DNA of 64,000 nt, taken from contig JABIHA010000074.1 of assembly GCA_018649885.1 (NCBI GenBank), positions 1 through 64,000 of the forward strand, in the 5' to 3' direction. Source of the DNA: Bacteriovoracaceae bacterium. Lineage in GTDB: Bacteria > Bdellovibrionota > Bacteriovoracia > Bacteriovoracales > Bacteriovoracaceae. The translations under genes and the position numbers were made by a program. Every line of letters starts with the position of its first letter. Position 1 is the first letter of the stretch. Below the pieces are notes generated by a model. The model was not told where the DNA came from, made no database searches, and saw only the letters and a list, made by a program, of their open reading frames with translations. This document shows positions 8,967-18,552 of this stretch, piece after piece.

Positions 8967-9337
8967 TTTTGACCTCTTCCAATTGAATCGAGAACTCGCT
9001 TAACTAGATCTGAGGGCATAACAGGTTTTTGAATATAATTTAACTTCATTTTGTTTACAAGCATCAACTCACTACTATTTAGATTCTTAGTAGTGAGAAA
9101 AATAATTGGTACACCCAGGTAATCAACATTTTCGCGCACTTTTTGGGCCACTTCAAGGCCATCCATTTCATCCATAATATAATCAAGAATAATTAATGAA
9201 TATTTTTTTTCTTGTATTTTTTCGATGGCAAGAATGGGATTACTAGCTGAATCAACTTTCACATTGTGAAACTCGAGCAAGCTATTTATAATAAATAAAA
9301 ATTCCTGACTATCATCAATTACTAGTATTTCTGTCAT
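8963..9337 (-). CDS. Stand-alone response-regulator receiver domain
   Basis: 124 residues forming a complete CheY-like receiver with no output domain. Acidic pair D8-D9, phosphoacceptor D52 (LIILDY), Thr in FLTTK and Lys in YIQKP are all present, so it should accept phosphoryl groups. It is wedged between pelB and pelD and overlaps pelD by ATGA. The natural partner is the hybrid kinase with a C-terminal Hpt domain encoded upstream in the same operon. A direct protein-protein effect on PelD/PelE is plausible but inferred. Confidence 0.9.
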   Translation of the reverse strand: MTEILVIDDSQEFLFIINSLLEFHNVKVDSASNPILAIEKIQEKKYSLIILDYIMDEMDGLEVAQKVRENVDYLGVPIIFLTTKNLNSSELMLVNKMKLNYIQKPVMPSDLVKRVLDSIGRGQK

Positions 9338-9340
9338 AAT

Positions 9341-12025
9341 TCAAAAGATTAGATTTAAGGCCAATCCTCCCTTAATATTTTCATTATTTTTATCACCACT
9401 ATTTTCAAAACTATATGAAAGATCTATTCCAACACTACTATTTTTAATAAAATCATATTCAATCAATGAATTAATTTCCCTGCCAAAAACCAATCCACGT
9501 TTTTTTTGAAATCCTAAGTTGGCACGTATATTTGTTTTAAGTCCTAGAGGACCAATTTTTTTGTCAAATCCAAATACTCCACCCAATTTAAGAATATCGC
9601 TTTCATTTTCATTGTACTTTGATTCGGAAATTGCCTCTAGAAAGGGTCCCATTTCAAAAGAGTGATCCTTTGTAATTTTTCTCAAATAAGACAAACCCAC
9701 TGTGCTTTCAGTATGTTTTTTGTCTTGAACTATAGGAGACTTACTTTCAAAGTAAGTGGTAAAACGATTTTTGGTGCTGGGAGTCCACTCTAAATAACTT
9801 TCAATTGAATTTTTAATAAGAGATGCTCTATTTAATAACTCTCTCTCTTCATCAATGATTTCTGAACTCAATTTAAAACTCCAGAATATTTTTTCCATAT
9901 TCAAAACAGAGAGTTCAACGGAGATAGGCATTTTCCCAAGGTGCTCACTACTATTAAAAAGGTATCCAACTGTAATTTTTCCAAAGTTTAGGTAGTAACT
10001 AATGGCAGGGAGTACTTGTTCAAGATGATTTTTCTTTTCTGAATCACTAGAGAACCTTGAATATTCAATTGAGCTTTCAAAACTCGAAAACCTTTTAGAT
10101 ACCTTGGCAGTGCCAGAGATATAATTAAGTTGACCTTGTTTGATGGCATTAGCAGTTGTTTTAATTTTAAACTGCTTCTCAACTTGTTCCTTGTTACGGA
10201 GGTAAGTAAGATAGTTTTTTTGGGACTCAGATTCTGCATCACTGCCTAGTGTCTTTTCTTTTTCATGAATAAAAGATTCAGCGGCCTTGGTTTCCCCTGC
10301 ATCTAACGAAGCATAAATCGCTGAATTTTTTAATTCAATACTATCTGGAAATTTAACGAGTGCATTTTCTAGCGTAGCAATTGCGAGTCGTCTATTTTGT
10401 TTGTTAAAATAGCATCTTGAGACGGCCAAATACTCTTCATCCAATGTAAAAGAGGCTTTCGATATCACATGATTACAATATTCGTGATATTCGTCCAGTT
10501 TGTCTGCAAGGGCAAGGAGCTCTATTTTTTTCACAGTGTAATAAGGATCTTGTGCTAAATTCCTATACTTCATGGCCAGCTCTAGCTGATTCAAGGCCTT
10601 CACAACACTGCCTGAGCCCTGCAACTGATTGACGTAGTACAAGTTGGCCTGATGATGAGATGGTCGTTTTTGAATTAAATACAATGCCGCTTGCTCAGCA
10701 GTACTATTTTCTGAAAATCTGATTGCAAGATCAAGGATTAACTCTGCCAAATCATGGTCTCTATTTTTATTTTCCCACACAGGAGCAACAAGAGCATAGG
10801 ATTTTTTATATTCACCTTTTTCGTAATGTAAACTCGCGACCTTCAAGATGACACGATCTCTTTCAGTGATTTTCTTTATAGAAGATGGGCTTCGACCATT
10901 TTTATCTGAGCTACTTAAATACTTATAATAATAAATCAGTGCCTGGTCTTTATTGCCAATTAGCTCATAAATTTCACCTAGTTCTTTATAAATTGTAGGC
11001 ATGATATTTTTCTTAAGTATAATTCGATGATAAATCCTAAGTCCTTGTGTGTACTCTTTTATTTCTATCCACCTGAGTGCCAATTGATGAAGACCGCTGC
11101 TCGACTCTTCCATTGCACTTTCATAAATTTTGTAGATACTTTTTATTTCTTCAAGATTCCCACTCTTTTTCATTCTATCTGAATGGGCAAATGCAATAAA
11201 GTCAAGGCCTGGGTGCGCTTTAAACATCTCTGCCCAAAATTCACTCTCTCTTTTTTTGCCAAACACTAACCCCGTTAATTTGCTGACAATCCTTATATAC
11301 TCAAATTCCTCTATGAATATTTTTTCAGGCATATTTAATATATCTTCAGGATTTTTAAAACGGGGATTTAAGTAAATTAAAAAGTTTTTAAGCGCCTGTC
11401 CTGCATTTAATGAGAGTTGATAAGCTTCGGCCAAAATCTTTCTCATTTCCCTATCATTTTCTAATTTTAAATAATTCTCTAGAAAAATAGTGGTTTTTTT
11501 AACATCACCGATTGAGATATAAAATGCTGAGGCCAATCTCAAGTTATTAGGCAATTGACTGCCAAGGATTTCACTAAAAATCCTATCGGCATCTACATAC
11601 ATTTTTAAATAGCGGTAACCTTCAGCGACTTTAGTTTTTTCGAGATAGAGCTCTTCTCCCTTGAAAAATTTAAAGCTCAACTCTCTCGCTTTTAATGCAT
11701 CAACAGGTCTTCGGTCCCAATCTGAGAGTTTTTTTAGCTCGCCAATATATTCCTGATTCTTTGGTCTCAATGCGACCACTTTCTTTTGAATATCAATGGC
11801 CTTTTGTAAATCACCCTGCACTACAAAATAGTCTTTTATTTTTTTTAGTGCAAAAATATTTTTTGAATCTGCCTTATTTACTTTTACCAGATAATGAAAG
11901 GCGCTCTCAAAATCATAGCTATTAAAATAGGTCATCCCAAGCTTTAAATCACTTGGAATAGTTGCTAGCACAGCAACGACAACGCTAAAGATAAAAACAA
12001 CTACCATCCCCTTACCTATTTTCAC
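9341..12025 (-). CDS. pelB: PelB-like TPR plus outer-membrane beta-barrel export protein
   Basis: 894 residues starting from GTG at 12025, with AGGAGG five bases upstream inside the end of pelA (14-bp overlap). An N-terminal membrane segment (7-22) is followed by a long periplasmic solenoid of TPR motifs (for example NLYYVNQLQGSGSVVKALNQ). The last ~270 residues form a barrel ending in GGLALNLIF with terminal Phe. This is the PelB architecture, in which the TPR region guides the polymer and binds PelA while the barrel is the outer-membrane channel. Pseudomonas PelB is ~1190 residues, so this one has fewer repeats. Next to pelA, as expected. Confidence 0.88.
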   Translation of the reverse strand: MKIGKGMVVVFIFSVVVAVLATIPSDLKLGMTYFNSYDFESAFHYLVKVNKADSKNIFALKKIKDYFVVQGDLQKAIDIQKKVVALRPKNQEYIGELKKLSDWDRRPVDALKARELSFKFFKGEELYLEKTKVAEGYRYLKMYVDADRIFSEILGSQLPNNLRLASAFYISIGDVKKTTIFLENYLKLENDREMRKILAEAYQLSLNAGQALKNFLIYLNPRFKNPEDILNMPEKIFIEEFEYIRIVSKLTGLVFGKKRESEFWAEMFKAHPGLDFIAFAHSDRMKKSGNLEEIKSIYKIYESAMEESSSGLHQLALRWIEIKEYTQGLRIYHRIILKKNIMPTIYKELGEIYELIGNKDQALIYYYKYLSSSDKNGRSPSSIKKITERDRVILKVASLHYEKGEYKKSYALVAPVWENKNRDHDLAELILDLAIRFSENSTAEQAALYLIQKRPSHHQANLYYVNQLQGSGSVVKALNQLELAMKYRNLAQDPYYTVKKIELLALADKLDEYHEYCNHVISKASFTLDEEYLAVSRCYFNKQNRRLAIATLENALVKFPDSIELKNSAIYASLDAGETKAAESFIHEKEKTLGSDAESESQKNYLTYLRNKEQVEKQFKIKTTANAIKQGQLNYISGTAKVSKRFSSFESSIEYSRFSSDSEKKNHLEQVLPAISYYLNFGKITVGYLFNSSEHLGKMPISVELSVLNMEKIFWSFKLSSEIIDEERELLNRASLIKNSIESYLEWTPSTKNRFTTYFESKSPIVQDKKHTESTVGLSYLRKITKDHSFEMGPFLEAISESKYNENESDILKLGGVFGFDKKIGPLGLKTNIRANLGFQKKRGLVFGREINSLIEYDFIKNSSVGIDLSYSFENSGDKNNENIKGGLALNLIF

Positions 12026-14000
12026 TTCTCCCTCCTATTTCGAAAAGAAAAGCACTCTCGCGAGTTACTCCATCAGCAGTATCAATTTTTCCATTGGCCT
12101 TTTTTACTTCCTTGACCCAACCATTACATGACTTTATATATTCTTGTTTCGGCGGTTTATGAGACAAGACGATATTGGCGTGATCATCACTCCCAAGATA
12201 GAGGTACAAACTACCTTGATAAAATCCATGCCCAATAATATTCTTTGATTTATTGTAGTCAGGGTATCGCCCGTCTTGTTCAAAGCGTATTGTTTTTATA
12301 TATTTAGCATTTTCAACTCTGTAGTTACCAACATCTTGCTTATAGGTTTTTATTTCCTGATAATTGCTAATAAGCTTAATATAGTCACTTGCAAACATCA
12401 TGGTTTTATCTGTTTTGTCTAACCACCTGTATATATCGTTAAGCGCCTTTAGTGAGGCAATCTTCTCACCTGAATAAAAATGATAGTAAATATTTATTGG
12501 TTTAATTCTTACCGGGCTTTCTGTTCGCTCAAATGTTTCAATCACATCTTTAAAACCACTATAAGGACCTTCCCAGGTATTGGTATAAATATTTTCGTTG
12601 GCATTGGAAGCATAGACTTGTGTATACTCCTCAACTGTTCTGTACAAAGATGATAGGTTTGAGTAGCTGTTATATATACGATCGAAGCGACTATCCCCGC
12701 CATTCATATTGAGAATTCCACTCAATGCACTTTGCCTTAGCGCTTCCTTCGGAGGTCTGCATGAGCCTGACCACAACAACACATTTGTTTTTTTTCCCTC
12801 TGACACCAAATTTTTATTGATGTACTCCAAGGAGCTTACTACTTCAGTTTGATAATTGAGATCATATCCTGGGATGTCATAAGCCAGGATCGTCCCTTTG
12901 TGAGAGAGGTGATCATCGCCTAGATACGAGACGACCTCTTCGCTAGATGGGTTTTTCTCCCAACTTAAAGGATGAGAATATGTGTGACTTGCAGCTTCGA
13001 CATAGGGAAGTGAGAATAATTTTTTAGTCTCACTCACCGCCACTTCATTCCCTTTGAGATTTGGGTCAATTTCGGCAACTACTACTGAGGCCGTCGTGGG
13101 AAATTTATATTTTTGAACAATTTTTTCACTTACAATCTTCCCGCTATTACTCTTTCTATCAATATCACTGATATTTATAAAACCATCTCCATCAATATGG
13201 ATATATGAGATCCTATTTCCACACAATGTAGTTGTGTCAGGAATAGGTATATCGACAACTCCATACACCTTCTCTATTAGTTTAAAAGGATTAACTCTCC
13301 ACTGAGTTCGATGGTTGTAAGGATCAGAAAATATATCAAATCCTTCCTGTACATACCCAAATCTGGTAGAAAAGGTAATTACATCTGCAGGGATTTTCTG
13401 TCCCCTCACCTCAATTTGTAACCAATTTTCTGCTCGAGGTTTCTTATTCTGGACTAATCTAACATAATTGATTTCCCCAACGAGGGTTCTTTCAAACTCA
13501 ACAAGATCTTTATTAAAATTATCCTTAGTTTTAAAAAGTAATGAATTTTCAAAGAAAAGATCGTAAAACGTTAAACCAACACTACGTAGCCTTCTATTTA
13601 CGATATTCGTCCTGACAACTTTCCCATTTTGATCTTTAAATGCTCCCAGCTCTCCCATAACTAAAGTAGGGATTTTTAATTCTAATACTTGCTCAAGCCA
13701 AGCAAGGTAACTTTTTGGAGATTTTTGCTTTTGATCTAAAAGCCAAGAGACAATCCCAGCATACTGCTGCTTCAATTTAATTGGTGAGATTCTTGGAACT
13801 CCATTATTTAGATCATGATATTCCAGTATATAACCGTAGTGATTGAAGACCACTTCAAAGTGCTTGTGGAGATAAGTTTGTTCATACTCAGAGGTTGAGT
13901 ATTCGGTACTGTCCCACAATGCTAGAATTCTACGTTTTATTGGGGCTGCATTAACGTTGACTGCGATTAGTAAAAGTAGGATAGCAAGTGACTTGATCAT
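12012..14000 (-). CDS. pelA: PelA-like periplasmic polysaccharide deacetylase lacking the hydrolase domain
   Basis: Start at 14000 (MIKSLAILLLLIAVNVNA, signal peptide), with GGGAGG just upstream and ATGA overlap with the kinase stop; a GTG four codons earlier is less likely. 662 residues against ~948 for Pseudomonas PelA. The C-terminal half has the metal-dependent deacetylase signatures: HIDGDGF (about 268-274), SHTYSHP (two His) and LLWSGSCRPP. The N-terminal ~220 residues (ALWDSTEYSTSEYEQ onward) resemble the flavodoxin-like linker region before the deacetylase. No region long enough for the N-terminal glycoside hydrolase of PelA is present. Expected role is partial deacetylation of Pel during export with PelB. 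Confidence 0.88.
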   Translation of the reverse strand: MIKSLAILLLLIAVNVNAAPIKRRILALWDSTEYSTSEYEQTYLHKHFEVVFNHYGYILEYHDLNNGVPRISPIKLKQQYAGIVSWLLDQKQKSPKSYLAWLEQVLELKIPTLVMGELGAFKDQNGKVVRTNIVNRRLRSVGLTFYDLFFENSLLFKTKDNFNKDLVEFERTLVGEINYVRLVQNKKPRAENWLQIEVRGQKIPADVITFSTRFGYVQEGFDIFSDPYNHRTQWRVNPFKLIEKVYGVVDIPIPDTTTLCGNRISYIHIDGDGFINISDIDRKSNSGKIVSEKIVQKYKFPTTASVVVAEIDPNLKGNEVAVSETKKLFSLPYVEAASHTYSHPLSWEKNPSSEEVVSYLGDDHLSHKGTILAYDIPGYDLNYQTEVVSSLEYINKNLVSEGKKTNVLLWSGSCRPPKEALRQSALSGILNMNGGDSRFDRIYNSYSNLSSLYRTVEEYTQVYASNANENIYTNTWEGPYSGFKDVIETFERTESPVRIKPINIYYHFYSGEKIASLKALNDIYRWLDKTDKTMMFASDYIKLISNYQEIKTYKQDVGNYRVENAKYIKTIRFEQDGRYPDYNKSKNIIGHGFYQGSLYLYLGSDDHANIVLSHKPPKQEYIKSCNGWVKEVKKANGKIDTADGVTRESAFLFEIGGRSENR

Positions 14001-15934
14001 CTTCCCTCCCACGTTTTCATAGAAGAGCCAAACTCAGCTATAGTTTTTTTCCAAATATTAACAAGATAGTTCTTTTCATATACAATATTTTCTATTTCCT
14101 GGTTTTCAATTAAATCAATCATTCTCTTGCAATGTGTCTCTAGCCTTTTTGCACCAATACCATGTGAGGTATTACGCAACGTATGGACGATCTTGTATAA
14201 TCCTTTTTGATCAATACCGCTTTCCAGTGATGTAATGGATTTATTAGACTCAGCTTCAAAAATACTATACATCTCAAATAAAAATTGTTCATTATTTGAT
14301 AGCTTTTGTAATTCACTAAGCCTGCCATCATCAATATACATATTGTTTTCAAAAGGAAGTGCTGACCACTGTTTAACGCAATTAATTAATTCTTCTCTTC
14401 CATACGGTTTTTGTAGAATATCACTGACAGTTCCATTTTTTTTGAGTTCATAAACCTTTTCAGATGTTTCGGCGGTCAGTAATACCACAGTGGGTCGACG
14501 TTCTAATGGGATCTTTTTCTTGAGCTCACCAATCAGTTCATCTCCGCTCGTTCCATTAATATTGAAATCAATGAAAATAAGATCAAATATACTCGATTCT
14601 AATACTTGGTCCACATCTTGAGCACTATTAAACGTTTCAATACTTCCCGGAATATCCTTCAAATATAGACCAAATATTTTATTATGAATTAAATCATCAT
14701 CTACAAGTAAGATATTGCATTCCCGACTTCCCCCTTCTTTGACATCAACCTTGGGAGTGCCCTTAAGGGTGGGGAGATTTAAATAAAAAGAAAAAGTACT
14801 TCCTTCACCACTTTTACTTTTTATCTCGAGCCTTGAATCCATGGCCTTTAAAATATTTTGGCAAATTGCAAGACCTAGACCTGTACCTCCATATTTTTGG
14901 AAGATAGATGAATCCTCTTGCCTGTGAGATCTCAGGATACTGCTTGTATATTCTTTTTTAATACCCTTTCCTGAATCGATTACTTTAAATGAGAGTGTCG
15001 CCATCTTCGAGCTTTGTTGTATTAATTTACAGCTAAAGATTACTGAGCCTGCATCTGTAAATTTAATGGCATTATCTATTAAATTCTGTAGTACTTGCTT
15101 TATCCTAGTGGCATCACCGCAATAGCTGAAGTTATCGGCCTTTTCAATTTGAAAACTTAGATTTATATTCTTTGCTTCGGCCTTAAATTTTGAAATGGTG
15201 AAAATTTCGCCAAAGATCTGAGAGATGTCTATTTTTTCATCTCTAAGTGAAAAGGTTCCCGACTTTAGTCTAGTCATTTCGAGCAGATCATCAACGATTC
15301 TTTGGAGCGAATGCCCAGATTGTATAATCTCTTTTACTGTATTTTTCTCATCTTCACTCCGAAGACGTTTTAACAATTCATTGCTCAGTCCCATTACACC
15401 GCTAATTGGTCCTTTTAATTCGTGACCTATTGTGGCCACAAACTCTTCTTTGTGGGAAACAAGCCCTTCTAATTTCTTTTTACTTGCGCTTAGTGTTTCA
15501 ATTGCATCTAAACTATTTTCTCTTTCTTTTTTTACTCTTAATGAAAGAAAGATTCTATTAAATAGTAAAGGAAAAGAGATAGGGATTGTTACGAATTGAT
15601 TTATATCCAAATTCAAAACAGAGTAGTCTTCATTTTTAATATGATCTCTATAGAGCCATATAATGGGCAGGTTACACGAGTCATGAACCTCTCGAATTAA
15701 TTTAACAACTGCAATCCCATCGGGATATTCTATTCCCTCATCTATGATTAAAATATCGTAATCTTTTTCACTTAATTTCTTTAGTATTTCAAATCCTGAA
15801 TTGGTTGTGTCGACACTAATGCCGCGCGAATCGAGGCGTTTTGCAATGACTTTACGATAAATAGCATCTTGAGAGGCGACCAATGCCTTCCCTGAAATCA
15901 TATCAATGCCTCTAGTCTCGTTGTTCAAATTCAT
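13997..15934 (-). CDS. Hybrid sensor histidine kinase: receiver-HisKA-HATPase-receiver-Hpt
   Basis: 645 residues, soluble, no membrane helices. Order: N-terminal receiver (about 15-125, D65), dimerisation domain with H171 (IGHELKGPISG), HATPase with a DNAIKF N-box and GTGLGLAI G-box, second receiver (LLVDDD, phosphoacceptor in FIDFN), and a C-terminal Hpt domain (VHTLRNTSHGIGAKRL). The protein can run a His-Asp-His relay and pass phosphate to a separate receiver, most simply the receiver gene between pelB and pelD. The ATG at 15934 overlaps the HD-GYP stop by ATGA; an ATG at 15901 with AGAGG upstream is an alternative. First signalling kinase of the pel operon; its stimulus is unknown. Confidence 0.93.
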   Translation of the reverse strand: MNLNNETRGIDMISGKALVASQDAIYRKVIAKRLDSRGISVDTTNSGFEILKKLSEKDYDILIIDEGIEYPDGIAVVKLIREVHDSCNLPIIWLYRDHIKNEDYSVLNLDINQFVTIPISFPLLFNRIFLSLRVKKERENSLDAIETLSASKKKLEGLVSHKEEFVATIGHELKGPISGVMGLSNELLKRLRSEDEKNTVKEIIQSGHSLQRIVDDLLEMTRLKSGTFSLRDEKIDISQIFGEIFTISKFKAEAKNINLSFQIEKADNFSYCGDATRIKQVLQNLIDNAIKFTDAGSVIFSCKLIQQSSKMATLSFKVIDSGKGIKKEYTSSILRSHRQEDSSIFQKYGGTGLGLAICQNILKAMDSRLEIKSKSGEGSTFSFYLNLPTLKGTPKVDVKEGGSRECNILLVDDDLIHNKIFGLYLKDIPGSIETFNSAQDVDQVLESSIFDLIFIDFNINGTSGDELIGELKKKIPLERRPTVVLLTAETSEKVYELKKNGTVSDILQKPYGREELINCVKQWSALPFENNMYIDDGRLSELQKLSNNEQFLFEMYSIFEAESNKSITSLESGIDQKGLYKIVHTLRNTSHGIGAKRLETHCKRMIDLIENQEIENIVYEKNYLVNIWKKTIAEFGSSMKTWEGR

Positions 15935-17217
15935 ACTACCTGTAGTAATAAATCAAATGCCCATAGCATTTGGGAGTTTCTATATTTGTTTTCTAATTCT
16001 GATAAAATTAACTCTTCATCGAGGTGATGGTACTTAACTTTTTTTAGTTTTGTTAAATATTCTTTTGCAACTAAGAATATCATCAAGGTTCTATCCATTA
16101 CCTCTTCATCAATCCCGTATGGGTATCCAGATCCATCCCAACTCTCATGATGTTTGAGGATCATATTCTCGACTTTTGTTTCCGAAAACATTGAATTTCT
16201 CAAAAGCTGTGAGGCAAGAATCGGATGATTTAATATTTGTTCTTTTTCTATTGGGTCTAGTAGATCTAGATTAGATTTGCTTCCCTCTGATTTTGAATTC
16301 ATTTCTTGACCATCAATTCCAACATCGTGAAGTAGCGATGCCAAGCAAATCCCTTTTAAATCATCTAGTGTACTTTCTTCTGCAGCAGCAATCATTTTGC
16401 TACACAAAATGCTAAGCATTAGCCCATGCTCAGATATAAAAAGGTACTCTTCTTTCATAATGAAGTACTTTAAAACCTGTGCCAATTTTTCAATGCTTTC
16501 ACACTGCTCTAAAATCGCCTTCGTTATGTAGGCAAGTAGGTATAAGACCGTTTTATTAAGTCCTATCTTTTTGGCCAGCTCAATTGAGAGGTAATGGAAT
16601 TTGAATAGGAAAGGTGCTATCTGCGATAAATTGGATTCATCAACCTCTTTTAACTGTGAAAAAAGTCTATTGGCAACAAGTGAAATGACTTCTACGTAGT
16701 CTTCACTTTTGACGTAGAGGTATTCAACTTTATTTAAATTTTCAATTGTTGAAAATGCAGGCAATAGTTTGCCATCCCCAATGGGCAATAGAATATATTT
16801 TTCGTCACTAACTTTAACATATAGTTCTATTTTAATTTCCTCAATACTTTCAAGGAGATTAATTCTAACTCTCTCAAACTCACCTAAGCCTTTTTTGGGA
16901 TTTCCATCTTTACAAATGGCCTCATCAACAATTTTCAATAATTGATCTAAGTCTAAAGGGTCAATAACTTGCCTTAAATTGTCGTCACAGTTTTTTAGTC
17001 CTGCCGGAAAACGATATGAAAATACCTTTCGACCTTTGACTTCTGGCCAGGGGAAAAATTGTTCATTGGCAATAATGATACAAGGGGACTCATCAAAAGT
17101 AGTTCCCTTTTGATCAAATTTTGAAAAGGTCACGACATCGTGACCTAGTTCAAATTTAATGGAACTGGAAATTAATTCTCTTAAAGAATCAATTTCTTCA
17201 GCTACGTACACGAGCAT
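15931..17217 (-). CDS. HD-GYP domain protein, probable c-di-GMP phosphodiesterase
   Basis: Start chosen at 17217 (MLVYVAEEID), with GGGGGAG upstream and a 20-bp overlap with galE. 428 residues: an N-terminal ~100-residue pseudo-receiver-like domain without a clear phospho-Asp, a middle helical region, and an HD-GYP domain with HDVGID and the diagnostic HHESWDGSGYP (about 356-366). HD-GYP enzymes hydrolyse c-di-GMP to pGpG/GMP. Its place as second gene of the pel operon suggests local control of c-di-GMP around Pel synthesis, even though PelD here lacks the usual binding motif. Catalytic activity is predicted from intact motifs only. Confidence 0.9.
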   Translation of the reverse strand: MLVYVAEEIDSLRELISSSIKFELGHDVVTFSKFDQKGTTFDESPCIIIANEQFFPWPEVKGRKVFSYRFPAGLKNCDDNLRQVIDPLDLDQLLKIVDEAICKDGNPKKGLGEFERVRINLLESIEEIKIELYVKVSDEKYILLPIGDGKLLPAFSTIENLNKVEYLYVKSEDYVEVISLVANRLFSQLKEVDESNLSQIAPFLFKFHYLSIELAKKIGLNKTVLYLLAYITKAILEQCESIEKLAQVLKYFIMKEEYLFISEHGLMLSILCSKMIAAAEESTLDDLKGICLASLLHDVGIDGQEMNSKSEGSKSNLDLLDPIEKEQILNHPILASQLLRNSMFSETKVENMILKHHESWDGSGYPYGIDEEVMDRTLMIFLVAKEYLTKLKKVKYHHLDEELILSELENKYRNSQMLWAFDLLLQVV

Positions 17218-18199
17218 CAAGCTCCCCCAACTTCTTTTCCCAATTAAGTGCAGTTTCCACAATGATCTTTAAACTTTGGTACTTTGGCTCCCAACCCAGT
17301 ACTTCTTTTATCTTTCCACATTTTGACATAACAACGCTGGCATCTCCTGGTCGTCTGGGTGCTAGCTCGACACGGAAATCAACTCCCGATATTTCTTTAA
17401 CAATATTCAATACTTCATTGACACTAAAACCTGTGCCGTACCCGCAATTCAAAATGTGAGATTTTTTATTCACAAGTAGATACTTCAGCGCATTTACATG
17501 TGCCATTGCTAAATCTTGGACATGGATATAATCCCTGATGCAAGTACCATCGGCCGTCTCATAGTCAGTCCCAAATACCTTCATCCCTTCTCTTTTCCCA
17601 AGTGCTGTTTCACAAGCAACTTTGATAAGATGTGTGGCGCCTGGAAAACATTGTCCTATTTGGCCAGATGGATCGGCTCCCGACACATTAAAGTATCTAA
17701 GTGCAATATAATTGAACTGCTCATGGGCAAAAGAAGTGTCTTTTAGCATTTGTTCAGTCATCAACTTTGAATGACCATAAGGATTAATGGGAGAGGTCTT
17801 TGCTTGTTCGTCCGCAACGCCATCTTCTAGCATCCCATATACTGCTGCCGTAGAAGAAAAAATAAAATTTGGTACACCATATTTCTTACAAAGATTAATG
17901 ACTCTAAATGAATTAACGGTATTGTTACTATAATAACTAAGAGGATCTGAAACTGAATCAGGAACAACGATGCTTCCAGCAAAATGCAAAACACCAACGA
18001 ATTGATTGTCTTTAAATAGCTGCTCGATGGAATCTTGATCTTCTAGATGACCTTCAACAAACTCCCCAAATAAAACATTTTCACGTCTTCCAGTGGAAAG
18101 GTTGTCGTATACAACGATCTCGAAACCTTCTTCTCCTAAACATTTGACTACATGTGAGCCGATATATCCGGCGCCACCAGTAACTAAAATTTTCCCCAT
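17198..18199 (-). CDS. galE: UDP-sugar 4-epimerase (GalE/PelX type), first gene of the pel operon
   Basis: 333 residues, an extended short-chain dehydrogenase. GGAGYIG (8-14) is the NAD-binding loop; SSTAAVYG and YGHSK (catalytic Tyr/Lys) complete the active site; NPYGHSK and RYFNVSGADPSG are GalE hallmarks. It interconverts UDP-Glc/UDP-Gal or UDP-GlcNAc/UDP-GalNAc. In several pel clusters an epimerase (PelX) supplies UDP-GalNAc for Pel, which is the likely role here. ATG at 18199 has GGGGAG six bases upstream. The 9 bases around this Shine-Dalgarno (18205-18213) are perfectly complementary to the loop of a candidate small RNA at 49836-49844. Confidence 0.95.
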   Translation of the reverse strand: MGKILVTGGAGYIGSHVVKCLGEEGFEIVVYDNLSTGRRENVLFGEFVEGHLEDQDSIEQLFKDNQFVGVLHFAGSIVVPDSVSDPLSYYSNNTVNSFRVINLCKKYGVPNFIFSSTAAVYGMLEDGVADEQAKTSPINPYGHSKLMTEQMLKDTSFAHEQFNYIALRYFNVSGADPSGQIGQCFPGATHLIKVACETALGKREGMKVFGTDYETADGTCIRDYIHVQDLAMAHVNALKYLLVNKKSHILNCGYGTGFSVNEVLNIVKEISGVDFRVELAPRRPGDASVVMSKCGKIKEVLGWEPKYQSLKIIVETALNWEKKLGELDARVRS

Positions 18200-18552
18200 G
18201 GTTACTCCCCTACTATTTCAAAGTCTTATGGATGAATTATTAACTGAGTTGAAGCACCCTGTGAAGCGGTGCGGAAATTTTTCTATAGTGAGTGCCGCGT
18301 TATTTAAGTACCTAACCTCTTGATTTTATAGAAGGCAAATATTCTAACTATATTATTTTTCAATTGGTACCTAACTATAAGAAAAGACGTAATTTTCTTC
18401 AGATTACAACTTAATATTTATAGATATTATTCAATATCTTCTCTCTCCTATTTTCAAGTAGTTATGGAAATTCTTGAATTTGCTAGGCAGATAGTGACCC
18501 TCTGCATGTATTTAATATTATTTGGGATAATGAACTAAATCATAGGATTCTC
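18200..18552. promoter_or_regulatory. Divergent regulatory region between the pel operon and the sigma-factor operon
   Basis: This 353-bp AT-rich gap must hold the promoters of both divergent operons. On the minus strand GTTAGGTAC occurs at 18375-18367 and again at 18316-18308, with a third core GTTAG at 18348-18344; spacings of about 27 and 32 bp put them roughly on the same helical face. TATAAA at 18332-18327 (minus) and GATAAT at 18525-18530 (plus) are possible -10 elements, both without a good -35. GCACC/GGTGC (near 18255-18272) could form a small hairpin. No riboswitch motif was recognised. Confidence 0.5.

Noticed and set aside
18200-18300. c-di-GMP riboswitch before galE
   Set aside because: None of the GEMM core motifs is present; only a 5-bp GCACC/GGTGC hairpin was found.
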